In this document: one piece after another, positions 1-11,944 of the stretch | Layout of the letters: the number at the start of each line of letters is the position of its first letter | Position numbering within the stretch: position 1 is the stretch's first letter | DNA from: Piezodorus guildinii | Lineage: Eukaryota; Arthropoda; Insecta; Hemiptera; Pentatomidae | Direction of reading: 5' to 3' | Length of the DNA stretch: 64,000 bases | NCBI GenBank assembly: GCA_023052935.1 | Contig: CM041297.1 | Coordinates: forward strand, 92,535,521 to 92,599,520 | Notes under the pieces: generated by a model | The model's input: the letters and a program-made list of their open reading frames with translations, nothing else | Database searches by the model: none | What the model was told of the DNA's origin: nothing | Translations under genes and position numbers: made by a program

Positions 1-2118
1 TTCCCAGTCCTTTAATTCCTACCTCTCCTCTCTATCAGCTCGAGATAATTCCCTGTGGAATGTGACCAAAAAGATCCTAAAATACCACAAAGTTTCCCAT
101 CCTCTCCGGCGTGGTGATGACTCCTGGGCTGCGTCTGATGAAGACAAAGCCGAGGAATTCGCCACACACCTCTCCAAAGTATTCACTCCTCACCCGGAAT
201 CCAACAGAAATCATACCACAACAGTTCAAGAATTCCTTTTCTCACCAATACCTCTTTCCCTACCTCCTAAAGCTATCAATCTATCTGAGGTGAAATATCT
301 TCTTCAAAAACTGACCCTTCGTAAATCTCCTGGACACGATCTCCTTACCCCCCCAGATCCTGCGACAACTTCCCCAGAAAGCCATTATTTTTCTTACATA
401 CATCTACAACTGCATCCTTCGCACCACCTATTTTCCTCTCTTATGGAAACATTCCACAATCATTCTATTCCTAAAACCAGGTAAATCTTCCAGTAACACT
501 TCATCCTACAGACCTATTAGTCTACTCCCCATCCTCTCAAAAATCTTCGAAAAGCTCCTTCTAAAACGAATCCTGCCTATATTAGAATCTCACAACCTTC
601 CTTCCCACCAGTTTGGTTTCCGTTCTCATCATTCCACTGTTCAACAAGGACTCCGAGTTGTAGACCATATTTCCTCAGCCCTTGAATGCAAAGAGTATTG
701 TTCTGGTGCATTTCTGGACATAGCGCAAGCTTTTGACCGGGTATGGCACACCGGATTACTCTTCAAGCTTAAAACGCATTTACCCCAGTCTCTCTACCTC
801 ATTCTAAGATCCTATCTCTCAAACCGCTCCTTTCAAGTTCGCTGTGGTGTAGAATTTTCCAACTCTTATCCCGTTGAGGCTGGTGTTCCTCAGGGCAGCG
901 TCCTGGGACCCGTTCTCTACATCCTTTACACCGCTGATATTCCTAATCATCCTGACACCTTTCTGGCAACATTTGCAGACGACACCGCCATCCTATCATC
1001 CAGTTCCGATCCCGAAACAGCATCCTTAATCCTGCAAAGACACCTTTGTCTTATCGAAGACTGGTGTGGTGCTTGGCGCATAAAGGTAAACGAGGCCAAA
1101 TGCAAACACGTAACCTTCACTCTCCGACGAAACTCCTGTCCGCCAGTTTACTTCAATTCCATTCCTATTCTTCCTTCAGATACAGTCCGCTATCTTGGCT
1201 TACTACTAGACAAAAGACTGACGTGGAACCCACATACAAGACTTAAAAGAAAAGAACTCAATCGACGATTCGGACAGTTATACAGACTATTAAACAGAAA
1301 ATCTGAACTTACAGTTGAGAACAAATTATTAATTTATAAGACAATACTGAAGCCCATCTGGACCTACGGACTTGAACTGTGGGGGACAGCTAAACGTTCT
1401 AACATCAAACGCATTCAATCCTTTCAATCCAAAGTCCTCCGAATAATAGTAAATGCTCCTTATTATGTATCCAACTATACCTTGCACCACGACCTTAATG
1501 TTCCATTTATTTCAGACCTAATTCCATCCAAATTTTCCAAATTCCATCAGAACCTCATTCATCATCCTAATCCTTTAGCACGATCCCTATCCAGCTCCAC
1601 TCATCCATACAACCCACCTAGAAGGTTGAAACGGCAGTGGCCCCGAGATATATTGTAAATACGTATGCTGGAGTTCTGACACTGGTCAGATTCTCCTCTC
1701 AAGTGCGGTGTGATTGTGGCTATGGCGCCCTCACTTAGCTTCCGCTGGCTCTCACCAGTGATGCGGCTGAGAGGGAGGCGCTGGGATCCTTTGGGCTCTG
1801 CTGGGCTCTCCTTCCACACGTGGGAGGACAAGCCCCGTCCGGGGTTCCCGAGCAGATTGTAAATATTGTACATAGGTATGAATGTGACATGTTTTGTTTA
1901 TTTATTTGTTAACTTCATTTATTTGTATTTATTTTGTCTACTTAATTTTGTTATTGTATACGTTTATTTATTTTGATTTTATTTTATGTAATTTGACTTT
2001 CCTTCTGTTTATATTGTAAATATTGTATGAATGAGATCCTGTAGCACTATTATTATTGTCTATTATGACAAATTGTAATATATACGAATAAAAGAAATAA
2101 AAAAAAAAATAAAAAAAA
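1..2118 (+). mobile_element. Jockey-clade LINE, family A, truncated by the window edge
   Basis: This is the 3' half of a non-LTR retrotransposon in sense orientation. The first bases already lie in ORF2 at about residue 344 of the longer copy at 45.7-48.35 kb, so the element continues beyond the left edge. ORF2 ends at 1658. A 3' UTR of about 440 bp follows, with a GC-richer stretch at 1670-1860 and a T-rich segment, ending in an AATAAA-like signal and an A-rich tail at 2088-2118. The UTR segment around 2000-2095 recurs as short fragments at 3.64 and 5.3 kb and, more diverged, at 19.3, 45.4 and 53.6 kb. The TSD cannot be checked because the 5' end is outside the window. Confidence 0.93.
2..1658 (+). 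pseudogene. Jockey ORF2 C-terminal two-thirds (reverse transcriptase), one frameshift
   Basis: ORF2 of LINEs nicks target DNA and reverse-transcribes the element RNA at the nick; the endonuclease part lies off-window. Frame 2 is open from base 2 to about 350, then a run of seven C (348-354) adds one base. Frame 3 takes over and stays open to the TAA at 1656-1658. The RT landmarks are all present: YRPISLLPILSK, FLDIAQAFDRVW, GVPQGSVLGP and a palm box FADD in place of the usual YADD. The C-terminus ends RRLKRQWPRDIL, a motif shared by all Jockey copies here. A single +1 slip in a homopolymer is the only lesion seen, so the copy is young or the slip is an assembly error. Confidence 0.93.
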
Positions 2119-3600
2119 AATTTTAACACACGTTGTTAGTATAACCGGTACTTGGTCGTTTATAGTTCCAAAAAGTTCTGAAATTACTCAACTTACAACT
2201 CAACTACAAATAACATTTTGTATTTTCCTCCCTTGCGACTTTCTTTTAGCCAATATTGGTGGACTATTTCTGCCATAGTTAAATAGTTTTTCTTACATCA
2301 TTTTTTTATTTATTATTTATCCCTGTTGTATTTTCTCAATGATTTTATATATCAAATTATACTGAAAAAAAAGGAAGCTACACATCTTGAACTCAATCAT
2401 ATATACACTGATCCTTCGTATATGTGTTTTAGCTTCCGTTAACTAGTTCCTTTCATTATATCTTGGTCGGACCTACGGGTTCGAGTACACCTAACCAAGG
2501 TAATTAAAGTATCAGGTTTTATAATTCACCAGTTGTTTCAGGATGGAGCTGTTTCATTTCCTAGAAGAGCTATGTAGTCATATTAAGCTTATGTTTGAAG
2601 TTTGCTTAGTACACCGCTTACACGCTATATAAATACACCAATGCATACGTAGTCACCACCGTTGTAATAGCAAACCTATATAAATATAGGATGTACGTTG
2701 AGGGTTAAAAGCTTCGATGCAAGTTAAAATTACATCTAGTGCTTCCTACAGATTATTTTAATGCGTATCCTATAATATGTTGGATCATTTTAAAAAATAT
2801 TAAAAAAAAATGGAATCTAAAAATAACGGTTTGTTTGTTTGTTTTGGTTTTAAGGCGTAAAACCCTAAGGTCATCAACGCCTAGACACTATATGCCTGTT
2901 CAACCTTTATAAGAAAGAACTATTAGGTAGTGAGTAATTGAAAGAAAGAAAGAAAAAAAATAATAAAAAATAAAAATAAATAAAAAAAAATATAAAGAAA
3001 GAAAAATAAATTAAAAAAAATAAATAAAAATATTTTTATGTAAACAATAGTTTAAAAAGCTAATGCTAGTAATGCTAACTGACTAGGAATGGTCTCTATA
3101 ATTTCGATATTAATGACTTCTCCTTAAGAAAATCAAAAACTAATTCAATGGTTTTCTCTCTATCACCCAGCACCGCTGAAATATTCGGGCTTAGTTTAAT
3201 TTTATTCAGGTGTGATGAGTAATAAGGGCATTCTTGAAAAATATGCCGAATGGTAAGTAGTAAATGGTAATTTAGTGCTCCCTAAGTACAATTCAGGTAG
3301 TGGTGGTATATTACGCTTTCGGCTGAAGATAAAAATAACGGTATATTTGTAATTTTGAGATTCGATCATGTAGATACCGTACATCGAATACTGAAGACAG
3401 TTGGATTTATCTAAAAAATGATAATATATGTCCATTTTTTTATGGTGTAGCATTAAATGAAAGTTGAGCAAAAATGTGTGTAGTTGGGGAAACACGATAC
3501 CCACAGTTTCATTGAATGAGGGTAGTAACCACAATTCTTAGTCCATTCCATCTGATCCTTTACCTTCTTAATTTTTCTTACTTGGAAATACTATATTTAT
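2119..3600. other. AT-rich sequence without recognisable gene
   Basis: I see no coding signal. The stretch contains A-rich simple sequence at about 2940-3030 and scattered short homopolymers. The 110-residue open frame at 3202-3534 (minus) shows no recognisable motif and is typical of chance frames at this base composition. Confidence 0.5.
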
Positions 3601-3625
3601 ACTATACTATAAATACTATATTTAT

Positions 3626-3734
3626 TTGATTTATAGTTTTTATTGTATGAATGGGAACCTTTAGCAATATTATTATTGTCGAGTGTGACAAACTGTAATA
3701 CATACGAATAAATAAAAAATTGATTTATAGTTTT
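3626..3734 (+). mobile_element. 79-bp 5'-truncated Jockey family A insertion with 15-bp TSD
   Basis: Bases 3641-3719 match the last stretch of the 3' UTR of the element ending at 2118 (shared TATTGTATGAATG, TATTATTATTG and CATACGAATAAA). The insert is flanked by perfect direct repeats TTGATTTATAGTTTT at 3626-3640 and 3720-3734. This is a textbook LINE target-site duplication around a severely truncated copy. There is no coding capacity. Confidence 0.88.
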
Positions 3735-3827
3735 ACATATTAGTGAATCTTGGTTCACAGTTTTGACAAAATAAACTAGTCTAACATGCAAATGCATTTT
3801 AGAAGAAGAATAAGAAAGAAATATATT

Positions 3828-3830
<3 letters not shown>

Positions 3831-3908
<78 letters not shown>
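3831..3908. repeat. (TA)n microsatellite
   Basis: About 78 bp of uninterrupted TA dinucleotides. Confidence 0.97.
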
Positions 3909-3910
<2 letters not shown>

Positions 3911-4129
3911 GAACATCAAATATTTATTTATATGTCACATTTATTTAAATTCCCACAGTACATTTCTTACTAATATGTTTACTGATTTTTTTCGTCATAT
4001 TGATTATGAGTAAATCTCGGCTTACAGTTGCTAAAAAAATCAGTCAAATTCATTTGGGTATGCTTATATATTTATATAAACGTTACATCTACAATATATG
4101 TCTTTTGATACTTTCCTTTTCAATTGATT

Positions 4130-4260
4130 TGCACATGTCAGCAGTATTGTGACAACCAGAAAATATTATGGAATAATTAGCAAAATAATGACAAGTCAGG
4201 CATGAGGAAGGACAGTGCTCAGCAGCACGTCTTCTCGTCAGGTTTTTTTATGTATAGTGT
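4130..4260 (-). mobile_element. Jockey family B 3' UTR remnant
   Basis: Read on the minus strand, this stretch resembles the 3' UTRs of the family B copies at 24.1, 26.8 and 35.8 kb. It shares the order: a GCTGAGCAC-like block, a CTTCCTCATGCCT block, then a TTGTCAC...TGACA-GTG block. Similarity is partial and no ORF2 end is visible. Confidence 0.4.
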
Positions 4261-4514
4261 TCTGCATTTTTTAAATGATTGAAGTCTTTATTTTGTGTTG
4301 GAGTGTTTAGGGGCCATTTGGAGGGTTCATACCTTAAGTGAAGTATGCGAGCTCTTGGAGAAGGCACAAAAGGGGCTGAATGAGATTATTCAACCCTCTA
4401 ATTATTTGTGAAATTTAGGATGAATTTTCACCTAAAGACGGCTGCTGTGGTATTTCCCTCCTCATACCCGACCCTGTTGGTTCGTTGTTGGAAGGCGGAA
4501 AAGCGTAATTTGGT

Positions 4515-4610
4515 CCCATGATTCCCGTGGGTGGATCGGTGGTACCAGAGACTGGATTGGTGGCCCCAATGGTTGGAGTGGTGGTTCCAGTGGCTAGAGT
4601 GCTGGATATT
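4515..4610 (+). repeat. Degenerate 27-bp tandem minirepeat
   Basis: Three to four imperfect units built on GGTGGT-CCAG/A-TGG-TGGA follow each other. On the plus strand a 28-codon frame reads as a nine-residue pattern rich in Gly, Val and Pro. On the minus strand the same bases give a His/Trp/Ser-rich pattern inside a chance frame at 4428-4736. I do not recognise a protein. It is a minisatellite or an exon fragment of a repetitive protein; the former is simpler. Confidence 0.45.
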
Positions 4611-4739
4611 TAATTTAATGAATTGCATTATATCAAAAGTTTCGATATATAAATTATAAATTGGAAATAAGAATATCCAAAGCTTATTATTGGTGTGATA
4701 AATATAATATTGGTGTCGTATTATCCATGTCATCATCAG

Positions 4740-5300
4740 GTGAAATTAAGTACTTTGTCTCCGGTGTGGGCTAATATTTGTCCGTCAAGTAAGGTTTTGT
4801 GATCGTGTTTATATTGTACACTATACACATAATATTTTTAGAACAAGCACAAATAGACTGATGGATGTCATTTGAGTTTTACGATTGCCAATGTTCAACA
4901 TCTCCCCCTAAAACTCTATGCAGTCGATTTGGCACTACCATTCCCACTTGCACCATTAAAAGAAAATTGCCAAACCGGCTTAGTTCATAGATTATGACAA
5001 TTTTCCGAATAAGATCTTTTTTAGGATTTTTACTTCCTTCAAGAAAATCTAAGGCCATCTGCAGGTTTTGAACATTGCGTACAGGTTTATCAAGTTGTAT
5101 CTACATCCTACATATATTACCTCGGCGTTGCTTGTGTTACTCCTGTAGTCAACTGCTATTATTGAACACTAGTTTAATCGGTATATAAACAGGGGTATAA
5201 CAGTCAATCTAATGTTACATTGCATATGAACATTGAAATCTGGATTATTAAATTGTACCACAGAGTTGGAATAGTAAGGTTATTATTATCACATTCTGAT
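4740..5300. other. No feature recognised
   Basis: Intermediate-AT sequence with no coding motif, repeat or RNA signal that I can support. Confidence 0.4.
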
Positions 5301-5752
5301 TTTTTTATTTTAAATATTAATTGAGTTAAATTACAATTTGTTTCAAAATTAACAATAGTAAAAGTGATATTTACACATTCATACAATATTTACAGAAAAC
5401 AAGTCAAATTACATATTTTATTTATAGAAGTTTTGACAGTACAATGAGATTTGCTATCTGTTTATACAATAATCAAATATGCTAACAAATGATATGTAAG
5501 TGTGAAACTGCATAAGATATATTAAAAAAATAAATAACTATCAGTATGCCAGGTCTCTTGGCCTGCGCCTCGATAGTTTTCTGGGCGGATTATATGGGTT
5601 TGTAGCAGTGAATAGGTTCTGAGTCAGCGGGTTTGAATTTAGGGTTAGTTTGTCGTGAAATATATTGTAGCGATCAGTGGCAGTTGCAATGACGAATGGA
5701 ATGTCCAGGTCAGTATGTAGTGTCTCGTTAGATACATAAAAATGGGTATTTA
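5300..5752 (-). mobile_element. 5'-truncated Jockey LINE fragment (ORF2 end plus 3' UTR)
   Basis: On the minus strand, bases about 5752-5545 encode the last ~65 residues of a Jockey ORF2. Readable motifs are YVSNETLHTDLDIPFV and, at the end, RKLSRRRPRDLAY followed by stops; they align with the C-termini of the copies ending at 1658 and at 30.9 kb. The 3' UTR (5540-5305) shares the block that includes TGTATGAATGTGTAAATATCAC with the fragments at 2.0, 19.3 and 53.6 kb. There is no RT core, so it is inert. Confidence 0.85.
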
Positions 5753-6516
5753 CAATTTTCCTAAGTAATTTTTATTAAATAATTGCATAGTTATTTCAAT
5801 TACATAAAAATAGAGAATAAATAAATACATTTATATATAGCGAAAAAACTCACACTTATGTTATACAACCTTAACCTTAACTTTTGTGTTCACTGCAGCC
5901 ATATCATTTGAAAGGTATTTTATTTTAGTTTATATTTCACTGTTTAGTATAGAATCTATAATTGATTTAAATCTGAGGCTGGTATTGATCCTCAATTAAA
6001 TATAATTCTTCTAATTTTTCAAATTGTATATAATCATGGGGTGCGCTGATTTTGGTTTGGTCGTCTGAAAGGTCTTGGATAGTAATAATTTCAAATTAAA
6101 ATACATCAGTACCTTTCTTAAGTTATCGAAATGATTTTGTCTATATAATTCAATTATAAAATTATAATATGTAAACATTATTTTATATTATTATAACAGT
6201 AATGAAAACTCTAAAAATATTTCTTCTCTCTTATATAATTCCAATAACCACGTTTAAACGACTACCATCCGCATCGAATTAACTTACAACTGCAATGAGC
6301 GTTGCAAGGCAGTTAGGAAATCACTAGGTCAGCTGCAACGGTGATTGCAATCCGAATCACGATCACCAGTTTAACTAAGTCTTCCATTTAGTTTTACAAT
6401 CCAACATAATGAACTTAAAGGTCCTGATGATACTATGACATTCGTTCAGTAGCTATTGTGAAACATATGTAGGAAGGTTAAATGATATATCTCCTTATAA
6501 AATGAAAAAAATACAC
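5753..6516. other. AT-rich sequence, nothing recognised
   Basis: No coding or RNA signal seen. Confidence 0.45.
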
Positions 6517-6760
6517 GGGGTCACCTGTAGTGTAGTGGCAAGATTGCGGATTCAAAACTTTTCAATTGTTCTTTAAGCGAGGAAAAAAATCATTGGATAT
6601 GCCGTCCTTCGGAGGGAACGTAATAAGGCAGCCCCGAACCACTGCGAAGTACTCGTTAAGCATCCTAATTAAATCTGTATAGGCAAAAGGGATCAAACTG
6701 GAGTATTACCCGATTTTCCAGAGTAACATCAAGTGACGTTAAATGAGTAAACAAAAAATT
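6517..6760 (+). mobile_element. tRNA-headed SINE, degraded copy
   Basis: The start (GGGGTCACCTGTAGTGTAGTGGC) parallels the better copy at 17,939. The diagnostic central core GCCGTCCTTCGGAGGGAACGT is at about 6601-6621. It is followed by the CTCGTTAA and TGTATAGGCAAAA blocks and an A-rich end with AAATGAGTAAACA. The B-box region is degraded. SINEs are non-coding and move using LINE enzymes. Confidence 0.8.
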
Positions 6761-9140
6761 TAAATGTGAAATTAACTGATGTTTTTTGTTTAAGTGTTTT
6801 CCCCTACTTCTGAGGGTCATGTTATAAAAGCTACCATTAAACTCTGTTGAAGCAATTAAAATGTTTTCCTTTCTGTTTTCTAATAATCGTTTATTTTCCT
6901 GAAAATGCAAAGATGCTGTTCCTTTAATTATTCTCTTATATATAGGATAATTTTTGCGCCTCTATGATTATCCGTGTTAACATTTATTTTATTAGCGTTT
7001 CCTATTATGCCGAAATGAACTCGTGAACTTCGATACGTAACTTTTGTTTTAGTCATACTCGCCTTTTTTAATAAGTTGGTTCGCTTATAGCTGCCATGTT
7101 GTCAACATCTATGATTATTCCACTTGTCTCCATTCAGTCACATGTGTCCACTTTTAGAGTTTTATTTTTCCTGGTGGTTTGAATTTTCGAAATTGGTCAG
7201 ATGTCAGTCGTTAAATTTTATAATCACAATTAATGACTAAAAAAGCGGTTCAAGAAAGTAGTGAATTTACAGATTTCTAGCTAACAGTAAAAACAAAAAA
7301 AGTCTAACCAGACGAGATTCGAGATTCCTTGGTAGATTAGGCGACGTGTAGAGCTCTGGATTCATTCAATGGTTCTTCGAGGGACGAAAGGACGAAAAGA
7401 AAGTTGTTGAGTGAACTTCTGTTTTGTTCTCTCTTGTTCCGCACCTTATCCAGTTCAATTTTTATTTTAAGCTTCAAAAAATCCCCCACAAACTTTATTA
7501 TATTAATTTCATTCAAAAGTTTTTATGAAGTGGTGTTTATATTTCTTGCATCTCTTTCAAGGTTCTGGATTTTGTCAACTTCTATCTAATTAGTTCATAT
7601 AATGGACAATCTGACCTTTGGTGTAAAAAGCCCAAGTTGATTAACAGTGTCAAATTCCAATTCGCAGATTACTATTTATAATCTTCTTTATATCAAGTAA
7701 CATATAACAAAATTATTTTTCGATGATTAAAAACTATTAAAGTGATATTAGTTTAAGCTATGGACTAATACTTTCAGACTTTTTTCTTTTGCACATTACA
7801 ATTTATGTTAAGGACTATATATCATCTTCAGGTAAAATATTATTCATAATCATCATGTTAATTTGGGTGTGTCGTTTATCTCTTCTCCATAAAAGCAACC
7901 AGCATATTAAGCCAACTCAGATAAGCGAAGAAAGGTTCGATGCACAATTAAGTAAGAAGACGAAGTTAAGAAAGACTTCTGCAAAAGAGGACTTGTATGA
8001 AACAAAATAGGACTGCCAGAGTTCACGAACGTCCTAAAGACTTCAGTATTAACCCGCTTACAGCGGATAAAAGAAAAATAAATCTGATGATCTAAAATAA
8101 AATTGTTCGCGCACCAAGTTGTTGTGGACCATATGTAACGTAAAATTCTAAAAAAATATTAGGTCTTATTGAATTTGAATATTATTAAAGATTTGAAATT
8201 TTCATTACTCACCTATTTTTTTAAACTGATAGATATATAATAATACAAAAGTATAATGTATTTTTTAAATATTTTCATATTGTATTCACAACGTCAACAG
8301 TGGAAGAAGGGTAAAAAGGAGCTGGGTAAGAAATCATCTTTTGTGACAACATTAAACTTAATCATACCACAGTACCACAGAGATGTGGCTGGATATATCC
8401 ATTCTTCATTCTGACATACAGCTGTCTTGAAGGTATTTATGCTTCACAATCTACTATTTCATGGACAGGATTATTTTCCTCTGTATTTCCAAGTTTTTTG
8501 AAGTTTTCATACGGAATTAACAGTGCGTAAACATTTTCTTATTATATGCATTTTAATTTGACTTCTTTTGATACTAATTTCCTCATTTTTTGATTAAGTC
8601 CGGAGCATATTGGGTAGTTTATTATTTCTTAATGTTAATCTTGAAATACTTATTATATTACAGAAGAGAATTCTAATTCTATTACATTACTTTCGTATTG
8701 ATATCACGAAAAACATGATTTATATTTCTTTTTTATATTAGAGTTAACTAGTTATGTACTATTTTTATTTATTTTTACTAATAATGTGAACGAAATCGTA
8801 TGATAAGGCTGAATGAGGACTCCAAAGCCTCATTGTGCAAAATTCATTGTACATTGTAAATACGTTCTACCATAATAATGAAGGATATGGATTATTTTAT
8901 TTTCTACTTGTGGTATATTTACTTTTATTATTTTTTTTTTTACAAGACCATAAAAATATGGTTTATATTTCTTTTTTATCAAGGAGTAAATTGTATTTGT
9001 ACTATGTAAATCGCTAAACTGACTGAACTGGCTCAATTAATCGAATGAATCAAACGTGTCAGAATATTTCTAATTTTGAGCCTTATTCTGGCACAGTATC
9101 CAGTCTTATTATGTATATGGTCAAATTATGCTGAGTAAAA
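6761..9140. other. AT-rich intergenic sequence, no gene recognised
   Basis: Only short chance frames are present (for example 7404-7589, 7789-8010 and the opposed pair at 8830-9036), none with a motif I recognise. The frame at 7789-8010 has a hydrophobic start and a basic tail but no supporting context. Confidence 0.45.
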
Positions 9141-9145
9141 ATTTA

Positions 9146-9149
<4 letters not shown>

Positions 9150-9184
<35 letters not shown>

Positions 9185-9232
9185 TATATATTGTAAACAT
9201 ATTTTGAATATATTTATTTATATATTCACACA

Positions 9233-9268
<36 letters not shown>
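9150..9268. repeat. (TA)n followed by (CA)n and (CT)n microsatellites
   Basis: Broken TA arrays at 9150-9190 are followed by a short CA tract and about 36 bp of CT ending at 9268, where the LINE begins. Confidence 0.9.
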
Positions 9269-9272
<4 letters not shown>

Positions 9273-11272
9273 ATCTCACCCTCTTGACCAAGGGCAACAG
9301 ATTAATATATGTTTACCTACTAATGAACATGTTGATGACCTCATGTTTGAAGAGATCTGCGAAGAAGATGTGGCCTGGAGTTTGAGTAGGGTAAATTCTG
9401 GTGCGACTGGTGACGATGGAATATCTAAAGCTATGTTAGGCAAGGTTAATAACAATAAAGTGATTGCCAATATTTTAAATGCATCCTTGCGGCAATACAG
9501 GTTTCCTGATGCGTGGAAACGAGCTATCATCAGACCGATTCCTAAAAAGTCAAAGCCTAAAGAACCATCAGATTACCGCCCGATCGCAGTCTTGCCTGTT
9601 CTATCCAAAATTCTTGAAAGGATAGTTGAGAGGGATCTAGAAAATTCCTGGAGGACAACTATTTATTGTCACCACACCAATCGGGATTCAGACAAGGACA
9701 CAGCACTTGCACTGCACTTCACACAATTTTAACTGATATAAGAAGAGCTATGGACGAACGAATGATAACTGTATTCACATCATTAGATTTTACTAGGGCT
9801 TTCGATTCGGTCGACCATGCCACGCTTTTAAAGAAGTTCGGTAGCTTTGGTGTCGGTGAACCAGTCTTGCAATGGCTCAAGTCATACCTTACTAGACGAC
9901 TACAGCAAGTAAAGACTATAAGTGACGTGTCTGGATGGATGGAATGTAGCTGTGGTGTACCACAGGGTTCGGTTCTGGGACCACTACTATTCCTGGGTTA
10001 TGTCAACGATATAGCTCATACACTCAGGCATTGCAGAATTCATATGTTTGCTGATGATATATGTATTTGGGCATCTGCGTTGCCTGAGGATATGGTCTCT
10101 ACCCTGCAGCGGGTTAATGATGATCTAGACCGGGTTCAGCTCTGGGCCCGCACTAATAGATTTCACCTCAACGCCCGGAAGTCTCGCTGGATGCTGATTG
10201 GCAGCCCAAAACTGGTAGTAAAGGCTGAAAAAGACATCGCGCTGCCTCCACTGGTGATTCACGATCAGGTTGTCCCACGTTGTGACAAAATGAAACTCCT
10301 AGGTGTGATTATTAACACATCCTTGTCATGGCGCGATCATGCTGGACTGGTGGTGAGCCGAGTCTACGGTGTCTTGCATTCCCTCTCACGGTGGAAACGG
10401 CTATTGCCAGCCGATGCCAAGCGAAAAATAATCTCAGCACTGGTACGCCCACTAATATGGTATTGTGACTCCGTGTATATAGATATATCGGAAGCTGAGG
10501 ACTACAGGATACAGAGAGCGCTCAACGCAGCTATCCGATTTATATTTGGTATTAAAAGGGACCAACATATAAGTCCACTTATAAAGGAGTTAGGTTGGCT
10601 TCGAGCAAAAGAATATCGCCGCCTCAATTTAATGTGCCTAGCCCGTAAAGTGCTTGATACCGGAGTTCCAGAAATCCTAAGGCGTGAGTTTGTTGAGGTG
10701 CGGAGTGAGAGGTTGCAGGGCGTATTCCAGTTACCTGCTTGCAGAACTGAGGCCTTGAGGAATTCTTTCCACGCCGCGGCAGCGAGAGAGCTCAACCAGC
10801 TACCGGTGGAAGTCAGGTTTTCATCCTCTTTCCGTAAGGCTTGCCTTCGACTACTCTTTGAGGCAGACTCGTCGAGTGCACCTTGAGGCTCTGAACAAAC
10901 ATGGAGATGCTTCCTTTCCCTTTCCAATATCCCTTTGTTCCTTTTACTTTATTTGATTGTTTTTCCTTAATCTCTTCCCTCAGTGTTAGTTATTATTATC
11001 ATTAATATTTATTTTATTTTATTTTAAATAGTCCACATAAATTTTGTTTATTATAATTAATATTTTCTTTTTGTATAGTTTAAAATATTTACTGTTTTAT
11101 GTTTATTTAAAAAGAAAAAAAAAAAAGAAAAAAGGGTTATATATGTATTGTTTAAAACTGTCTTTTTTTTTTTTTTTTTTTTTTTTGGCACATTAATTAT
11201 TGTAAAAATTATTACTTTGTCTGTAAGAAAGGGCCTCAGGCCCTAAGACAATAAAAATCTAATCTAATCTAA

Positions 11273-11273
<1 letters not shown>
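9269..11273 (+). mobile_element. CR1/L2-group LINE, 5'-truncated, with pentanucleotide tail
   Basis: A sense LINE fragment begins abruptly after a (CT)n tract in the N-terminal part of the RT. It ends in a stem-loop AGGGCC-TCA-GGCCCT (about 11,229-11,243), an AATAAAA signal and three copies of TCTAA, not poly-A. (CT)n resumes directly after the tail, so the element sits inside a CT microsatellite. Short microsatellite tails are typical of CR1/L2-type LINEs. A 3' UTR of about 350 bp contains an A-rich and a (T)23 tract. Confidence 0.9.
9270..10886 (+). pseudogene. CR1/L2-like ORF2 fragment: reverse transcriptase with C-terminal domain, one 1-nt deletion
   Basis: The frame used at 9343-9640 reads SLSRVNSGATGDDGIS, RPIPKKSKPKEPSDYRPIAV and LPVLSKILERIVERDLE. 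It is lost at a run of A near 9643, where one A is missing; the reading then continues as 406 residues from 9666 to 10,886. That part carries SGFRQGHST, the palm motif SLDFTRAFDSVDH (Asp41), GVPQGSVLGPL (97-107) and FADD (128-131), plus a C-terminal region with IRFIFGIKRD and LGWLRAKEYRRL blocks. The endonuclease is absent through 5' truncation. Apart from the one deletion the RT core looks intact. Placement in the CR1/L2 group rests on motif style and tail type; Daphne or Kiri are alternatives. Confidence 0.88.

Positions 11274-11330
<57 letters not shown>
11274..11330. repeat. (CT)n(CA)n microsatellite
   Basis: CT and then CA dinucleotides run on directly from the TCTAA tail of the LINE and mirror the CT tract at its 5' edge. 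Confidence 0.93.
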
Positions 11331-11333
<3 letters not shown>

Positions 11334-11940
11334 TACATAAATAAATATATTCACAATAATAAATAAAAATACATATACACCCAATTAACATTTTCGCTAT
11401 CATAAGTTTTAGATAAGATTGCAATCCTCTTTTTCTGTTCTCCATGAATAATTATTAATACATATCGAGAGATGATTTGAATTTAAATGAAATAGAGAAA
11501 ATGAAAACAATTCTCACCTTTTGATCAGTGGACTCGTTTATTAAAGCTGCTATGATTTAAAATTGATGAGAATATCATGTCAATAGATTTTATGCACAAA
11601 TGAATAGAAATGTCCCTGTTATCGTCTGATAATAGGTAGAACAGAGGCAGTGAACATTTCAGAATGTAATGGATGATTCAGAGAAATCCGGATTCTACCT
11701 TTGGTTTAAATAATTCCTCTTTTGTTTAATAACATCAAGAGAATACCTGACTCCATTTAGGAATTGCCGCCAACTCAATTCACAATCCTTCTCTCGTTCT
11801 CTCGACTGATTCTCTCTTTCATATCTAAAATTTGAAACGAATGTGTTATTGGTTTTATTACTTAACTTACCTATATACAAAATATAAGAACATACAGCAA
11901 CAGATGCAGAATATAAACTTATATACTAAATATACAGAAG
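11331..11940. other. AT-rich sequence, nothing recognised
   Basis: No coding motif. The 61-residue minus frame at 11,695-11,880 has no recognisable feature. Confidence 0.4.
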
Positions 11941-11944
11941 ACCG

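Noticed and set aside
10502..10927. 141-residue minus frame
   Set aside because: Shadow of the CR1/L2-like ORF2 on the opposite strand.
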